The notes beneath the pieces were generated by a model that had not been told where the DNA came from, did no database searches, and saw only the letters and a program-made list of their open reading frames with translations. This document shows positions 1-7,679 of a stretch of 41,339 nucleotides of DNA, piece after piece; within the stretch, counting starts at the first letter, position 1; the number at the start of each line of letters is the position of its first letter. The stretch lies in IMG/VR virus record IMGVR_UViG_3300047202_000202, positions 1-41,339 of that record; one strand, written 5' to 3'. Source of the stretch: a virus. The translations under genes and the position numbers were made by a program.

Positions 1-28
1 GTATGACCGTAAGACAACCGAATAGACT
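1..28. repeat. Terminal direct repeat, left copy
   Basis: Bases 1-28 are identical to 41312-41339. The repeat falls inside an operon: the methyltransferase gene ends at 41312 and the exonuclease gene begins one base later (41314, equal to base 3). Its ribosome binding site AAGGAG lies at 41301-41306, so the two ends join. A short exact overlap of this kind is what an assembler leaves when a circular or circularly permuted genome closes. It is not a biological long terminal repeat. Confidence 0.93.
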
Positions 29-731
29 ATTCATCGATATTGAAACAGTTGCAAGCCCGGACGCGCAGTTGCTTCTTCCAGAACCCAAGATCGATAAGCG
101 GATCAAGGACGAGGTAAAAATTGCCGCGGCGCGGGAGGAAAAATTAGCCGAGGCACTTGAACTAGCCCCACTGGACCCAGACCTGGCCACAATTGCACTA
201 ATAAGCATGCAGATAGGAACTCAGGGGGATCCAACTATTCTTCTGATTGATAGACCAGAGATAAAAATTTCCGCCCGGTTGAAAAAGTTGCTAACGACCA
301 CCTGTTATACAACAATCATGACCGAGGCAGCAGCCATTCAAACTTTTTGGAAGTACTTTGCAATGTGCGGGGGCAGAGCAGTTGGGTACAATATCATTTC
401 TTTCGATATTCCCTTTCTACTTCGACGCAGCTTTGATTTGGGGGTAAAACCCGCGGTTATTCCAAACTTGGCAAAGTACCGGGTCGAACCACTCACGGAT
501 CTTTTTTGCCTTCTGTTCAACTGGAATTGGCAAGGAAGTAAAAAATTAAAGTGGGTATGCACTAGGTACGGAATAGAGGTGCTAGCACCAGAGGTAGACG
601 GTTCCATGGTGAAGGACCTATCCCCAAAGGAGTTGGTGGAGTATGGACTATCGGACCTGCACGCAACGGTTGAGCTGTTCAAGCGCATGAACGGTTATTA
701 CTTTGCCATGTGGGATGGCCCCACGAGTTAG
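3..731 (+). CDS. DEDD-family 3'-5' exonuclease (RNase H-like fold)
   Basis: A 242-residue protein with the three exonuclease motifs of the DnaQ/PolB-exonuclease-like family. Exo I is FIDIET with D12 and E14, Exo II is GYNIISFDIPFL with D135, and Exo III is YGLSDLHAT with D218. It resembles the stand-alone 'predicted 3'-5' exonuclease related to the PolB exonuclease domain' family. It is the last gene of the rightward replication operon (helicase, two methyltransferases, this gene), which wraps through the end of the window, and its ribosome binding site AAGGAG is at 41301-41306. Likely role: processing of DNA ends or proofreading-type trimming during replication or recombination. The polymerase gene at 28666-30411 has its own exonuclease domain, so this is an additional enzyme. 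A terminator follows at 766-797. Family is firm, exact role inferred. Confidence 0.85.
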   Translation: MTVRQPNRLFIDIETVASPDAQLLLPEPKIDKRIKDEVKIAAAREEKLAEALELAPLDPDLATIALISMQIGTQGDPTILLIDRPEIKISARLKKLLTTTCYTTIMTEAAAIQTFWKYFAMCGGRAVGYNIISFDIPFLLRRSFDLGVKPAVIPNLAKYRVEPLTDLFCLLFNWNWQGSKKLKWVCTRYGIEVLAPEVDGSMVKDLSPKELVEYGLSDLHATVELFKRMNGYYFAMWDGPTS

Positions 732-765
732 CATTAAGTTGGATCCAGGCCAAGATTATACCCTA

Positions 766-797
766 AAACAGGGGCCTTTTGGCTCCTGTTTTTATTT
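766..797 (+). terminator. Rho-independent terminator of the replication operon
   Basis: An 11-bp stem (AAACAGGGGCC pairing with GGCTCCTGTTT, one G-U pair) closes a TTTT loop at 766-791 and is followed by TTATTT. It lies 35 bases after the exonuclease stop and separates the rightward replication operon from the late genes. Confidence 0.88.
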
Positions 798-869
798 GCA
801 TGGGCCTAAAAGAGCCGTGAAAAAGCCCAAAAATATGCAGTGAAATAGCAAAAAATCAAATATTTATTG

Positions 870-937
870 TAAAATTGAAAAAAATGCAAAAACAAACTTT
901 AAAATTGAAAAAAATGTAAAAATTTGTCATAAAATTG
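870..937. repeat. Three 30-bp-spaced AT-rich direct repeats
   Basis: TAAAATTG occurs at 870-877, 900-907 and 930-937, exactly 30 bp apart. The first two copies extend to 17 identical bases (TAAAATTGAAAAAAATG, 870-886 and 900-916) with A-runs after them. A 30-bp spacing places the copies on the same face of the helix, and the phased A-runs should bend the DNA. The array lies in the 448-bp non-coding gap before the terminase gene and beside a large palindrome. Possible roles are a packaging (pac/cos) recognition site, a replication origin, or a binding array for a phage protein. The sequence alone does not choose between them. Confidence 0.7.
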
Positions 938-941
938 TCGT

Positions 942-1038
942 GGTCACAAAGGCATGATTTGGTCAGTTTCTATAAAGTATTAAGAGCTTAATTTTGCTCT
1001 CTTAAGTACTAAATGAGTGACACTATGCCTTTGTGACC
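942..1038. repeat. Long imperfect palindrome upstream of the terminase
   Basis: GGTCACAAAGGCAT (942-955) is the exact reverse complement of ATGCCTTTGTGACC (1025-1038). Inside it a second dyad pairs TTAAGAG (980-986) with CTCTTAA (999-1005), and AGAGC (983-987) can alternatively pair with GCTCT (996-1000). Weaker complementarity lies between these dyads, so the whole 97 bp could form a cruciform or an RNA hairpin. There is no T-run after it, so it is not a simple terminator. It sits directly after the 30-bp repeats. Together they are the best candidate in the window for a packaging site or an origin. Confidence 0.72.
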
Positions 1039-1128
1039 CGCAGAACTAATGTTCTATTTTGATACTTTTAAGGGTAAAAACACCTGTTAATTGCATAAAA
1101 AACGACCGTTGTCAAAGGTCGTAGCTGG

Positions 1129-1155
1129 TTTAGAAAACTAAAAGGGTGTTATAAT
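1129..1155 (+). promoter_or_regulatory. Extended -10 promoter for late genes
   Basis: A perfect extended -10, TGTTATAAT (1147-1155), lies 24 bases before the terminase start, giving a very short leader. The -35 match is poor: TTTAGA at 1129-1134 is 15 bp upstream. The same TGTTATAAT element recurs at 6935-6943 before the scaffold gene. Promoter assignment is by sequence only. Confidence 0.6.
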
Positions 1156-1179
1156 AGAATAATGAGGAACGAGTGAGAA

Positions 1180-2946
1180 ATGGCTGCGCAAACAAAGTCA
1201 AAGAAGAAAAGGGTAACGAAACCAATAACCATAACCCCGCTAACGGTAGAGCAGCGGCGGTTTGTTATTGGTTTATTGGCACGGGGTTTTACCACCCCGC
1301 AAATAAATAAGCGAGCCGCATTATTTGAGGATCCTTTTCACATTACACCGAACACCGCTTGCATAATGAGACGGGAGAATAAACTAAACTTTTCAAAGCT
1401 CGTGAGCGAGGGTAAAATGCTTGGGTTGGCTGAGGGATTGGCTAAGAAAGAAGAGCGAGTAAGATTATTGCAGGAACTGGCGTATGAACTGCGCGAGGAC
1501 CTGCTCCATAAGGAGAAAAAAGAACGAAAGATATGGTTGAGGCGCTTGAAGGGATATGGGCAAGGGGTTAATTTTTTTACCCAACCGTTCTTTGAGTTTA
1601 ATCAGGGAGAAATTCAACAGCTGCGTGGAGTTCTTGATGATATTGCAAAGGAATTAGGACAGCGGGCGAAACCAGATGATAAGATATTGGGAGCTGGTGA
1701 GGAGACCAAGGATTTTCAAATTCCAGCCGACGCCCTTGCGTCTTCTTTTATTGATGTTTATCGTGATATTCGTGATCGTAAGCACATGGAGTACTTGTTG
1801 AAGGGTGGTCGCGGATCCACAAAGTCCTCATTCACATCTTTGGTTATTATTTATTTACTAATCACTAACCCTGGAATACATGCAGCTGTAATGAGACAGG
1901 TTGCTAACACACTGCGGGATAGTGTTTATAGTCAACTTGTATGGGCAATTGGATTTCTTGGATTATCTGATAAATTTAAGTGCATTACCAGTCCTCTTGA
2001 GATTGAGTATTTACCAACCCATCAAAAAATATACTTTAGGGGGGCGGATAAACCTGAGATGATTAAGTCCATCAAACCAACCGCAGGTTATATTGCAATA
2101 CTTTGGTTTGAGGAATTGGATCAATTTCATGGCCCTGAGGCTATTCGTAAGATTGAGCAGTCTGTTTTGCGAGGTGGCGAAGAAGCTTGGGAGTTTAAAA
2201 CTTATAACCCACCGAAAACGGCAGCAAACTGGGTGAATAAGTACATCCAGATTCCTAAGGCGAGTCAGTTTCAACACCATTCAACCTATCTTAGTGTTCC
2301 ACCAGAATGGTTAGGGCAAACATTTATCAATGAGGCAGAACACCTACGAGATGTAAATCCACCAGCGTATGAGCATGAACATATGGGTATTGTTACAGGA
2401 ACAGGTGGACTAGTCTTTGAGAATACCGTACTTCAAAAGATAACTGATGAGGAGATTGCTCAATTTGACCACGTTTTACATGGGTTAGATTGGGGATATT
2501 TTCCAGACCCGTTCTGTTATGGTAGAATGCACTACGATGCTGCAAGACTCACACTTTATATCTTTGATGAGTATCGAGTTAATAAGAGATCCAATAGATT
2601 GGTGTATAGAGACCTTGTAAAGCGGGGATTAAAGTCGAGTGATTTGATTATAGCCGACAGTGCGGAACCAAAGAGTATTGCAGACTTTCGAGAATACGGG
2701 GCAAATATCCGGGGTGCGGAGAAGGGACCGGACAGTGTAGACTATTCAATAAAGTGGTTGCAAAGTTTAAAGGCAATTATTATTGATCTAGAACGTGCTC
2801 CATACCATGCCGAAGAATTTTTAAACTATGAATTGGAGCAGGACAAGGATGGCGAGTTTATTAGTGCGTACCCAGATCGAAATAATCATGCTATCGATGA
2901 TGTTCGTTACGCGACTAATTTAATTTGGCGAAAGCGAGGCCAATAA
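1180..2946 (+). CDS. terL: Terminase large subunit with small-subunit-like N-terminal extension
   Basis: A DNA-packaging motor of the PBSX/terminase_3 type, 588 residues. The ATPase has a Walker A motif GGRGSTKSS at 209-217 and a Walker B segment AILWFEELD at 306-314. The nuclease domain begins at HGLDWGYFPDP (D437 a likely metal ligand). Enzymes of this type are usually about 420-450 residues. The extra length is an N-terminal region of about 170-190 residues that starts with a basic tail and a helix-turn-helix-like segment (residues about 20-70, LTVEQRRFVIGLLARGFTTP onward), followed by a charged helical stretch. That segment looks like phage small-terminase or DUF2280 DNA-binding domains. 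No separate small terminase gene is visible next to it, so one protein may both recognise and cut the DNA. It starts with ATG after a weak purine-rich stretch (GAGGAACGAG). The repeat/palindrome region lies just upstream. Confidence 0.93.
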   Translation: MAAQTKSKKKRVTKPITITPLTVEQRRFVIGLLARGFTTPQINKRAALFEDPFHITPNTACIMRRENKLNFSKLVSEGKMLGLAEGLAKKEERVRLLQELAYELREDLLHKEKKERKIWLRRLKGYGQGVNFFTQPFFEFNQGEIQQLRGVLDDIAKELGQRAKPDDKILGAGEETKDFQIPADALASSFIDVYRDIRDRKHMEYLLKGGRGSTKSSFTSLVIIYLLITNPGIHAAVMRQVANTLRDSVYSQLVWAIGFLGLSDKFKCITSPLEIEYLPTHQKIYFRGADKPEMIKSIKPTAGYIAILWFEELDQFHGPEAIRKIEQSVLRGGEEAWEFKTYNPPKTAANWVNKYIQIPKASQFQHHSTYLSVPPEWLGQTFINEAEHLRDVNPPAYEHEHMGIVTGTGGLVFENTVLQKITDEEIAQFDHVLHGLDWGYFPDPFCYGRMHYDAARLTLYIFDEYRVNKRSNRLVYRDLVKRGLKSSDLIIADSAEPKSIADFREYGANIRGAEKGPDSVDYSIKWLQSLKAIIIDLERAPYHAEEFLNYELEQDKDGEFISAYPDRNNHAIDDVRYATNLIWRKRGQ

Positions 2947-4353
2947 ATGTTTACTAAGATTTTTCAGTGGATTCAGGAGGTATTCAAAATGATACGGGGA
3001 ACCGATGTCAAACAGGCATTAAAGGTTGATGTTGCTATAAGTGAAATAATGGCAAGTGCACTCCAAACTTGGAGTTTAATGTACGCTAATCAGGCGGGTT
3101 GGTTAAATAAGGATATAAAATCACTTAATCTATCCGCTGCTATTGCTGGTGAAATTGCTCGAGCAGTTACGATTGAGATGGAGGTAACATTTTCTGAGGG
3201 TGCGCGAGCCAAGTATTTGGCTGAGCAGTTGGATCCAATCATTCCTAAATTACGTCAATGGGTTGAGTACGGAGTTGCAAAGGGGGGTTTAGTTCTGAAA
3301 CCGTATCCAGATGGAAAGAATATCGGGATTGACTGTGTGCAAGCAGATCAACTGTATCCTGTAACCTTTGACGCCAACGGAAATATAACCGCGTGCGTGT
3401 TTAGTGATCAGCAACAGGTTGGAAATAAATATTATACTCGATTGGAGTATCATACAATGACTGATGTAGGGTGCGAAATTCGCAATCAGGCGTTTAGATC
3501 CAATGATCGAGAAGTACTTGGAATTCAATGCAGTTTATTGGAGGTTGATGTGTGGAAGGATTTAAAACCGGAAGCGACTATTACTGGCATTGAAAAACCT
3601 CTCTTTGGGTATTTTAGGTACCCAATGGCGAACAATATAGACACCCTAAGTCCATTAGGAATATCCTGTTTTGCTCGGGCGGCGGTTGGAGATAAGTGCT
3701 TAATTCAACAGGCGGATGAGCAGTGGTCGAACTTACTTTGGGAATTTGAGAGTGGGCAGCGAGCTTTATACGCGGATGTGGTGGCCTTTGGGCGGGATGA
3801 GGATGGAAAACCGGTCTTACCAATGAAACGATTGTATCGTGCATTGAATGGGAGTGCAGATATTGGGGATGAGGGGTTTTTCAAGGAGTGGTCACCATCC
3901 TTCCGCGAGGCGTCGATTCTTGCTGGGTTAGAGGCAATACTTCGCCGAATTGAGTTTGTTTGTGGGCTGGCTTATGGGACTCTTTCGAACCCAGAGACGG
4001 TTGATCGAACCGCCACGGAGTTAAAAATTAGTCAACAAAGAAGTTATGCGACAATTACTGATACCCAGAAAGCCCTTAAAGAAACCTTAGACCAACTGCT
4101 TTATGGGATGGATACTTGGGCGACCTTAAATAATCTGGCTCCGGCAGGATCGTATGAGGTAAATTATGATTTTGACGACAGTGTGATTGTGGACAAGGGC
4201 CTGCAGTTTCAACAGGATATGCAGTTGGTTTCGGCTCGTCTTATGAGTGACGTTGAATTTCGTATCCGTAATTTTGGGGAGAGTGAGGAAGAGGCTAAAA
4301 AACAGTTGGCCTTGGTTGCGCCTGAGCTTAGTTTATTTGATGGAGGAGTATAA
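2947..4353 (+). CDS. Portal protein (SPP1 gp6-like)
   Basis: A 468-residue portal of the SPP1 gp6-like family. It forms the dodecameric ring at the capsid vertex through which DNA is packaged and ejected. The N-terminal pattern (amphipathic start, then a stretch resembling 'VKQALKVDVAISEIMASALQ'), the central acidic region and the position between terminase and minor head protein all fit. Two starts are possible. ATG 2947 directly follows the terminase stop and gives the N-terminus usual in this family. ATG 2989 has a much stronger ribosome binding site (AGGAGGT, 2975-2981). I keep 2947 because the extra 14 residues resemble homologues, but internal initiation at 2989 is plausible. Confidence 0.9.
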   Translation: MFTKIFQWIQEVFKMIRGTDVKQALKVDVAISEIMASALQTWSLMYANQAGWLNKDIKSLNLSAAIAGEIARAVTIEMEVTFSEGARAKYLAEQLDPIIPKLRQWVEYGVAKGGLVLKPYPDGKNIGIDCVQADQLYPVTFDANGNITACVFSDQQQVGNKYYTRLEYHTMTDVGCEIRNQAFRSNDREVLGIQCSLLEVDVWKDLKPEATITGIEKPLFGYFRYPMANNIDTLSPLGISCFARAAVGDKCLIQQADEQWSNLLWEFESGQRALYADVVAFGRDEDGKPVLPMKRLYRALNGSADIGDEGFFKEWSPSFREASILAGLEAILRRIEFVCGLAYGTLSNPETVDRTATELKISQQRSYATITDTQKALKETLDQLLYGMDTWATLNNLAPAGSYEVNYDFDDSVIVDKGLQFQQDMQLVSARLMSDVEFRIRNFGESEEEAKKQLALVAPELSLFDGGV

Positions 4354-4354
4354 G

Positions 4355-4483
4355 ATGCCGTATAAGAGTAAAAAACAACGCGCCTACATGCATATTCATC
4401 ATCCCAAGATCGCTAAAAGATAGGACAGAAAGTATGGCGGTAAAATCGAGAGAGTCTCAAAGAGAAGAAAACGGAAAAGATAA
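4355..4483 (+). pseudogene. Small basic phage protein interrupted by an in-frame amber codon
   Basis: ATG 4355 opens a 22-codon reading frame (ribosome binding site TGGAGGAG overlapping the portal end) that stops at TAG 4421-4423. The same frame then continues without interruption to TAA 4481-4483. The protein would be about 42 residues, beginning MPYKSKKQRAYMHIHHPKIA, then KR, the stop, and DRKYGGKIERV with a basic end. It belongs to a common family of tiny phage proteins with the pattern 'KSKKQ..YM...HPKIAKRW.K.YGGKI', usually next to portal and minor-head genes. The amber codon falls exactly where the family has Trp, so a single G-to-A change (TGG to TAG) explains it. TAG ends other genes here, so recoding is unlikely. 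Options are a true nonsense mutation, readthrough or a sequence error. Confidence 0.6.
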
Positions 4484-4488
4484 TAATC

Positions 4489-6699
4489 GTGCTCACGCCT
4501 TCTGCCTTTGATGCCATTGCTACTAAAATAACGGATTTGTATGAGGAGTACAATCAGTCTGTTATTAATGATATTGCTAGGCGAATGGTGAAGATGGGCA
4601 AGATAATGCCCTCAGCCGCATGGCAAATGCAGCGACTTATTGAATCTGGTAAGACGTTTGACCAAGCATATTATGCAATTGGTAACTTATTAAAAAGGAA
4701 CAAGAAAGTACTTCGGGATGCATTTAGGGCAGCAGGTGTAAAGTCAATAAAGTTTGATGATCGGGTTTATAAAGCCGTTGGTTTAAACCCGCTTCCACTA
4801 AACCTATCCCCTGCAATGTTAAATGTACTAATGGCGGGGTTAGAAAAAACTGCAGGTGTGGTGGAGAACTTTGTGAAGACAACCGCCCTGGATGCAAGTC
4901 AAACTTTTATAAAAGCTACGGATCTTGCGTACATGCAGGTGAGCTCAGGTGCAATGTCCTATAATGAGGCGATTCGTGCGGGTATAAAGAAGGTTGCTGC
5001 CGAGGGAATTCATATTATAAATTATGCTACAGGACATAAGGATCAACTGGATGTGGCGATGAGACGAGCAGTACTTACTGGTGTTGCTCAAACAGTAGGG
5101 CGGTTATCAATAACACGGGCTGATGAATTGGGTTGTGATCTGGTTCAAACTTCTGCGCATATAGGTTCACGACCAACGCACGAACCTTGGCAGGGAAGAG
5201 TATTTAGTAGATCTGGTAAGGATCCGAAATATCCCAGTTTTTTGGGAGAGACTCATTATGGTGAGGTGGATGGATTATGCGGTATAAATTGTAGGCACTC
5301 CTTTTATCCATTTTATAAGGACATTTCAAGAAACGCGTATACTCAGGAAACATTGCGGGAGTATAAAAACAAGATCGTACAATATAATGGCGAGGACATG
5401 TCCGTGTATGAGGCCATTCAAAGACAACGAGCAGTTGAGCGTGAGATTAGGAAGGTAAAACGGGAGGCCAACGCTTTATTTGCGGTTGGGTTAGATAACG
5501 GGGAAGAAGTTATCCGGGTAAAAAGTTTGCAGGCGCAGATGCGAGATTTTATTGAGCAGACTAAATTAAGCAGACAACCAGACCGCGAGGGTGAAAGAAT
5601 TAAGTCTATAAAACAGGCACTTAGGGAAATAAAAGAGCCATCATTAGAGGTTGTCGATTTAAAATCCAAACAAAAACCTGTGCCTATACTTCCACATATA
5701 CCTGTAATACCTGGATTGGTTGGAGCAGTTGAGTTGATTGCAGGTGAAGTGGTCGCGGCAGTTTCGGCAATTTCATTAACGACCGCTAGTGGGGTGGGTG
5801 CAGCGGGTGCAATTGGTACGACGACGGGTATATTGGAAGCGGCGGCAATGGAAGCAGTGGCAGCAGGAGTGGAGGCACAGAAAAAACTTGATCTAAAATT
5901 AAAGATTCCCCTTGGTGTGTCTCCTACTGGAAAGCCTTACCGAGTTTCTCCTGATGGAACAACGATATACACGAGTGAGAAACCGATGCCTGGTAAGGGA
6001 GCGTTTGATTCAGAGCGCGTTGTTATTAAGGATGATGGGGAGGCTATTTTAAAAACTGATTTATCGCGCATGTACGGTTGGGGAACATTTAATATAGAGC
6101 AAGGTTTTGCGCATCGTGAAGTTGGCGCGTATGAGTTAGATCAAGCTCTTGGGCTTAATATGGTACCGAGAACAACAGCGTTTATAGAGAATGGGGAGTA
6201 TAAAAGTCTTCAACAGCTTGTTCTTGATTCTCGGACAGGAGGTGAGACTTTTTTATTTTTAACAGAGCATGATCTTTGGGATGCTTTGGTGGACAAGGAA
6301 GAACCGGGTAAAATGATACTCTTGGATATAATAATAGCCAACGAGGATCGTCATACAGGTAACTGGTTAGTAGCAGGTGATCATTTATACGCGATAGACA
6401 ACGGTTTAGGGTGTATTAGAACAACTGATAATTGTAAAAATTATTTACGCCTTTATTCTCGATTTAATTTTTATGACATAGCGCGTAATAAAAACTACGA
6501 ACAAATGTGGTATTTACCAAAAAAATACCGTGCAGGATTGCAGGATTTAGTCTCGTCAGGAGAACTAAAGCGTATTTTAGGAAAAATGTTACTGGGGGAT
6601 AAGGATAGAGATGGTGCAATAAAATTAATGGAAGCAGCAGAAAAACGTGCTATAAGCCTTCTTGCGAGTTGGGATGATGTGTTTACGGATGTATATTAA
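4489..6699 (+). CDS. Minor head protein (Phage_min_cap2) fused to a PI3/4-kinase-like domain
   Basis: A 736-residue protein in three parts. Residues about 1-330 match the minor capsid protein 2 family: HIGSRPTHEPWQG at 224-236 and the Cys/His cluster GLCGINCRHSFYPF at 262-275. Such proteins sit near the portal and can enter the cell with the DNA. Residues about 395-465 are a Pro/Ala/Gly-rich hydrophobic linker that could cross or insert in membranes. Residues about 480-736 look like a kinase of the PI3/4-kinase/HipA-like fold: helix REVGAYELDQALGLNMVPRT, catalytic loop DIIIANEDRHTGN (N618, D620, H622, N625) and metal-binding AIDNGL (D637, N638). All key catalytic residues are present, so activity is likely. 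The substrate, protein or lipid, is unknown. The start is GTG 4489; no in-frame ATG lies nearby and the ribosome binding site is weak. Confidence 0.85.
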   Translation: MLTPSAFDAIATKITDLYEEYNQSVINDIARRMVKMGKIMPSAAWQMQRLIESGKTFDQAYYAIGNLLKRNKKVLRDAFRAAGVKSIKFDDRVYKAVGLNPLPLNLSPAMLNVLMAGLEKTAGVVENFVKTTALDASQTFIKATDLAYMQVSSGAMSYNEAIRAGIKKVAAEGIHIINYATGHKDQLDVAMRRAVLTGVAQTVGRLSITRADELGCDLVQTSAHIGSRPTHEPWQGRVFSRSGKDPKYPSFLGETHYGEVDGLCGINCRHSFYPFYKDISRNAYTQETLREYKNKIVQYNGEDMSVYEAIQRQRAVEREIRKVKREANALFAVGLDNGEEVIRVKSLQAQMRDFIEQTKLSRQPDREGERIKSIKQALREIKEPSLEVVDLKSKQKPVPILPHIPVIPGLVGAVELIAGEVVAAVSAISLTTASGVGAAGAIGTTTGILEAAAMEAVAAGVEAQKKLDLKLKIPLGVSPTGKPYRVSPDGTTIYTSEKPMPGKGAFDSERVVIKDDGEAILKTDLSRMYGWGTFNIEQGFAHREVGAYELDQALGLNMVPRTTAFIENGEYKSLQQLVLDSRTGGETFLFLTEHDLWDALVDKEEPGKMILLDIIIANEDRHTGNWLVAGDHLYAIDNGLGCIRTTDNCKNYLRLYSRFNFYDIARNKNYEQMWYLPKKYRAGLQDLVSSGELKRILGKMLLGDKDRDGAIKLMEAAEKRAISLLASWDDVFTDVY

Positions 6700-6713
6700 A
6701 GAGGTAATTTACT

Positions 6714-6920
6714 ATGTTTACCTATGAAGTTTATCAACTAATAAACGAGGGTTATAAAGTTCTTGCTACTATTGAAGGTGAAGTGGTAACTGGATCTGGG
6801 GCAAAATGGATTGAGAAAACGTTGCGAGAGTATGGATGGCCAGGAGTAGATCCTAGGATTGTTTTTCATGGAATGTACGTATGGGCAGTGAAAGTTGATT
6901 CGAGGGCGCAAAGTGCGTAA
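6714..6920 (+). CDS. Small protein of unknown function in the head module
   Basis: A 68-residue protein with a good ribosome binding site (AGAGGTAA) 15 bases after the previous stop. It is mixed alpha/beta in appearance, begins FTYEVYQLINEGYKVLATIE, and has no Cys motif or membrane segment. It is the last gene before the promoter at 6935-6943 and so probably belongs to the first late transcript. I do not recognise a family. Confidence 0.7.
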   Translation: MFTYEVYQLINEGYKVLATIEGEVVTGSGAKWIEKTLREYGWPGVDPRIVFHGMYVWAVKVDSRAQSA

Positions 6921-6934
6921 TTCATGTAAAATTG

Positions 6935-6943
6935 TGTTATAAT
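6935..6943 (+). promoter_or_regulatory. Extended -10 promoter before the scaffold/capsid genes
   Basis: TGTTATAAT (6935-6943) repeats the extended -10 found before the terminase. No convincing -35 lies 16-18 bp upstream. Predicted transcription start is near 6950, about 100 bases before the scaffold start. A second promoter here would raise expression of scaffold and major capsid over the terminase and portal genes. Confidence 0.55.
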
Positions 6944-6960
6944 TTAACTGCTAGTATCAC

Positions 6961-7036
6961 AATTTCGCAAATTGCATGCGTAAAAAGGCAAGCGACCAGG
7001 TGCCGGCAACCACCTAAAACGCCTAGGACGTGAGAG
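6961..7036 (+). promoter_or_regulatory. Structured leader before the scaffold gene
   Basis: A stretch that can fold into nested helices. AATTT-CGC-AAATT is at 6961-6973. An outer stem GCGT (6978-6981) pairs with ACGC (7019-7022), and an alternative AGGC (6986-6989) pairs with GCCT (7021-7024). An inner hairpin AGGTG (6998-7002) pairs with CACCT (7011-7015) around the loop CCGGCAAC. It is more G+C-rich than its surroundings and ends just before the ribosome binding site AAGGAGA. It may be a 5'-UTR stabiliser, a regulatory RNA or a small self-cleaving RNA. I could not match it to a known riboswitch class. Confidence 0.45.
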
Positions 7037-7053
7037 TAAGGAGAACAGATAAA

Positions 7054-7668
7054 ATGAATAAAAAGGATCTTGAGAAGCTAGGACTAACTGCAGAAACCTT
7101 GGAAAAGGCTGGTTTAAAGATCGATGTACTGGAAGAGATTATTATTCTGCATGGTAAGGACATTGAGAAACATAAAACGGATTTGACCGCAGCCTTGACT
7201 GAGGCAACTGGGTTAAAAACTCAACTTACCGAAGCCAGCGCAACTATTGATAGTTTTAAAGCCATGAAACCGGAGGAACTTAAGGCCGCTGTTAATGACT
7301 ATAAGACTAAGTACGAAACTGCTCAGGCAGAGTCCATAGCACAATTGACCACCTTAAAATTCAACCATGCGTTGCAGGGAGCCTTGATCGATGCAAAGAT
7401 CAACGGCGTGGGAAAGGTTAAAAATACTAAAGCTATTCTGGCTCTCTTGGATGTTGAGTCCATCAAAAAGAACTACAATGAGAAGGATGATTCTTTTGTT
7501 GGTCTTAAAGAGCAGTTGGAAAAGGTTAAGCTCAACGATGGTTATTTGTTCGAGGACGAAGATCAACCCCCTAAAATTGTGATTGGGGGCGGTAATAAAC
7601 AAATCGTGGGTGATGCGGTAGTGAACGCGGCTAGAAAGGCTGCAGGACTATCGATACCTGAAAATTAA
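7054..7668 (+). CDS. Capsid scaffold protein (Phage_GP20-like)
   Basis: A 204-residue protein of the phage GP20 scaffold type, which guides assembly of the procapsid and is then removed. It opens MNKKDLEKLGLTAETLEKAG, has a coiled-coil middle (residues about 25-110, rich in Lys, Glu and Ala, with segment KTDLTAALTEATGLKTQLTE), and ends in a more structured C-terminal part ending AARKAAGLSIPEN. It lies directly upstream of the major capsid gene, the usual place. ATG 7054 is chosen over GTG 7030 because AAGGAGA at 7037-7043 is correctly spaced for it. Confidence 0.88.
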   Translation: MNKKDLEKLGLTAETLEKAGLKIDVLEEIIILHGKDIEKHKTDLTAALTEATGLKTQLTEASATIDSFKAMKPEELKAAVNDYKTKYETAQAESIAQLTTLKFNHALQGALIDAKINGVGKVKNTKAILALLDVESIKKNYNEKDDSFVGLKEQLEKVKLNDGYLFEDEDQPPKIVIGGGNKQIVGDAVVNAARKAAGLSIPEN

Positions 7669-7679
7669 GGAGAATAATA

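Noticed and set aside
1-28. Biological terminal repeat or attachment site
   Set aside because: The 28 bases lie inside a coding operon and are best explained as assembly overlap of a circular sequence.
870-937. Possible CRISPR array from 30-bp-spaced repeats
   Set aside because: Only three copies, the repeat is short and AT-rich, the segments between are related rather than unique, and no cas gene is present.
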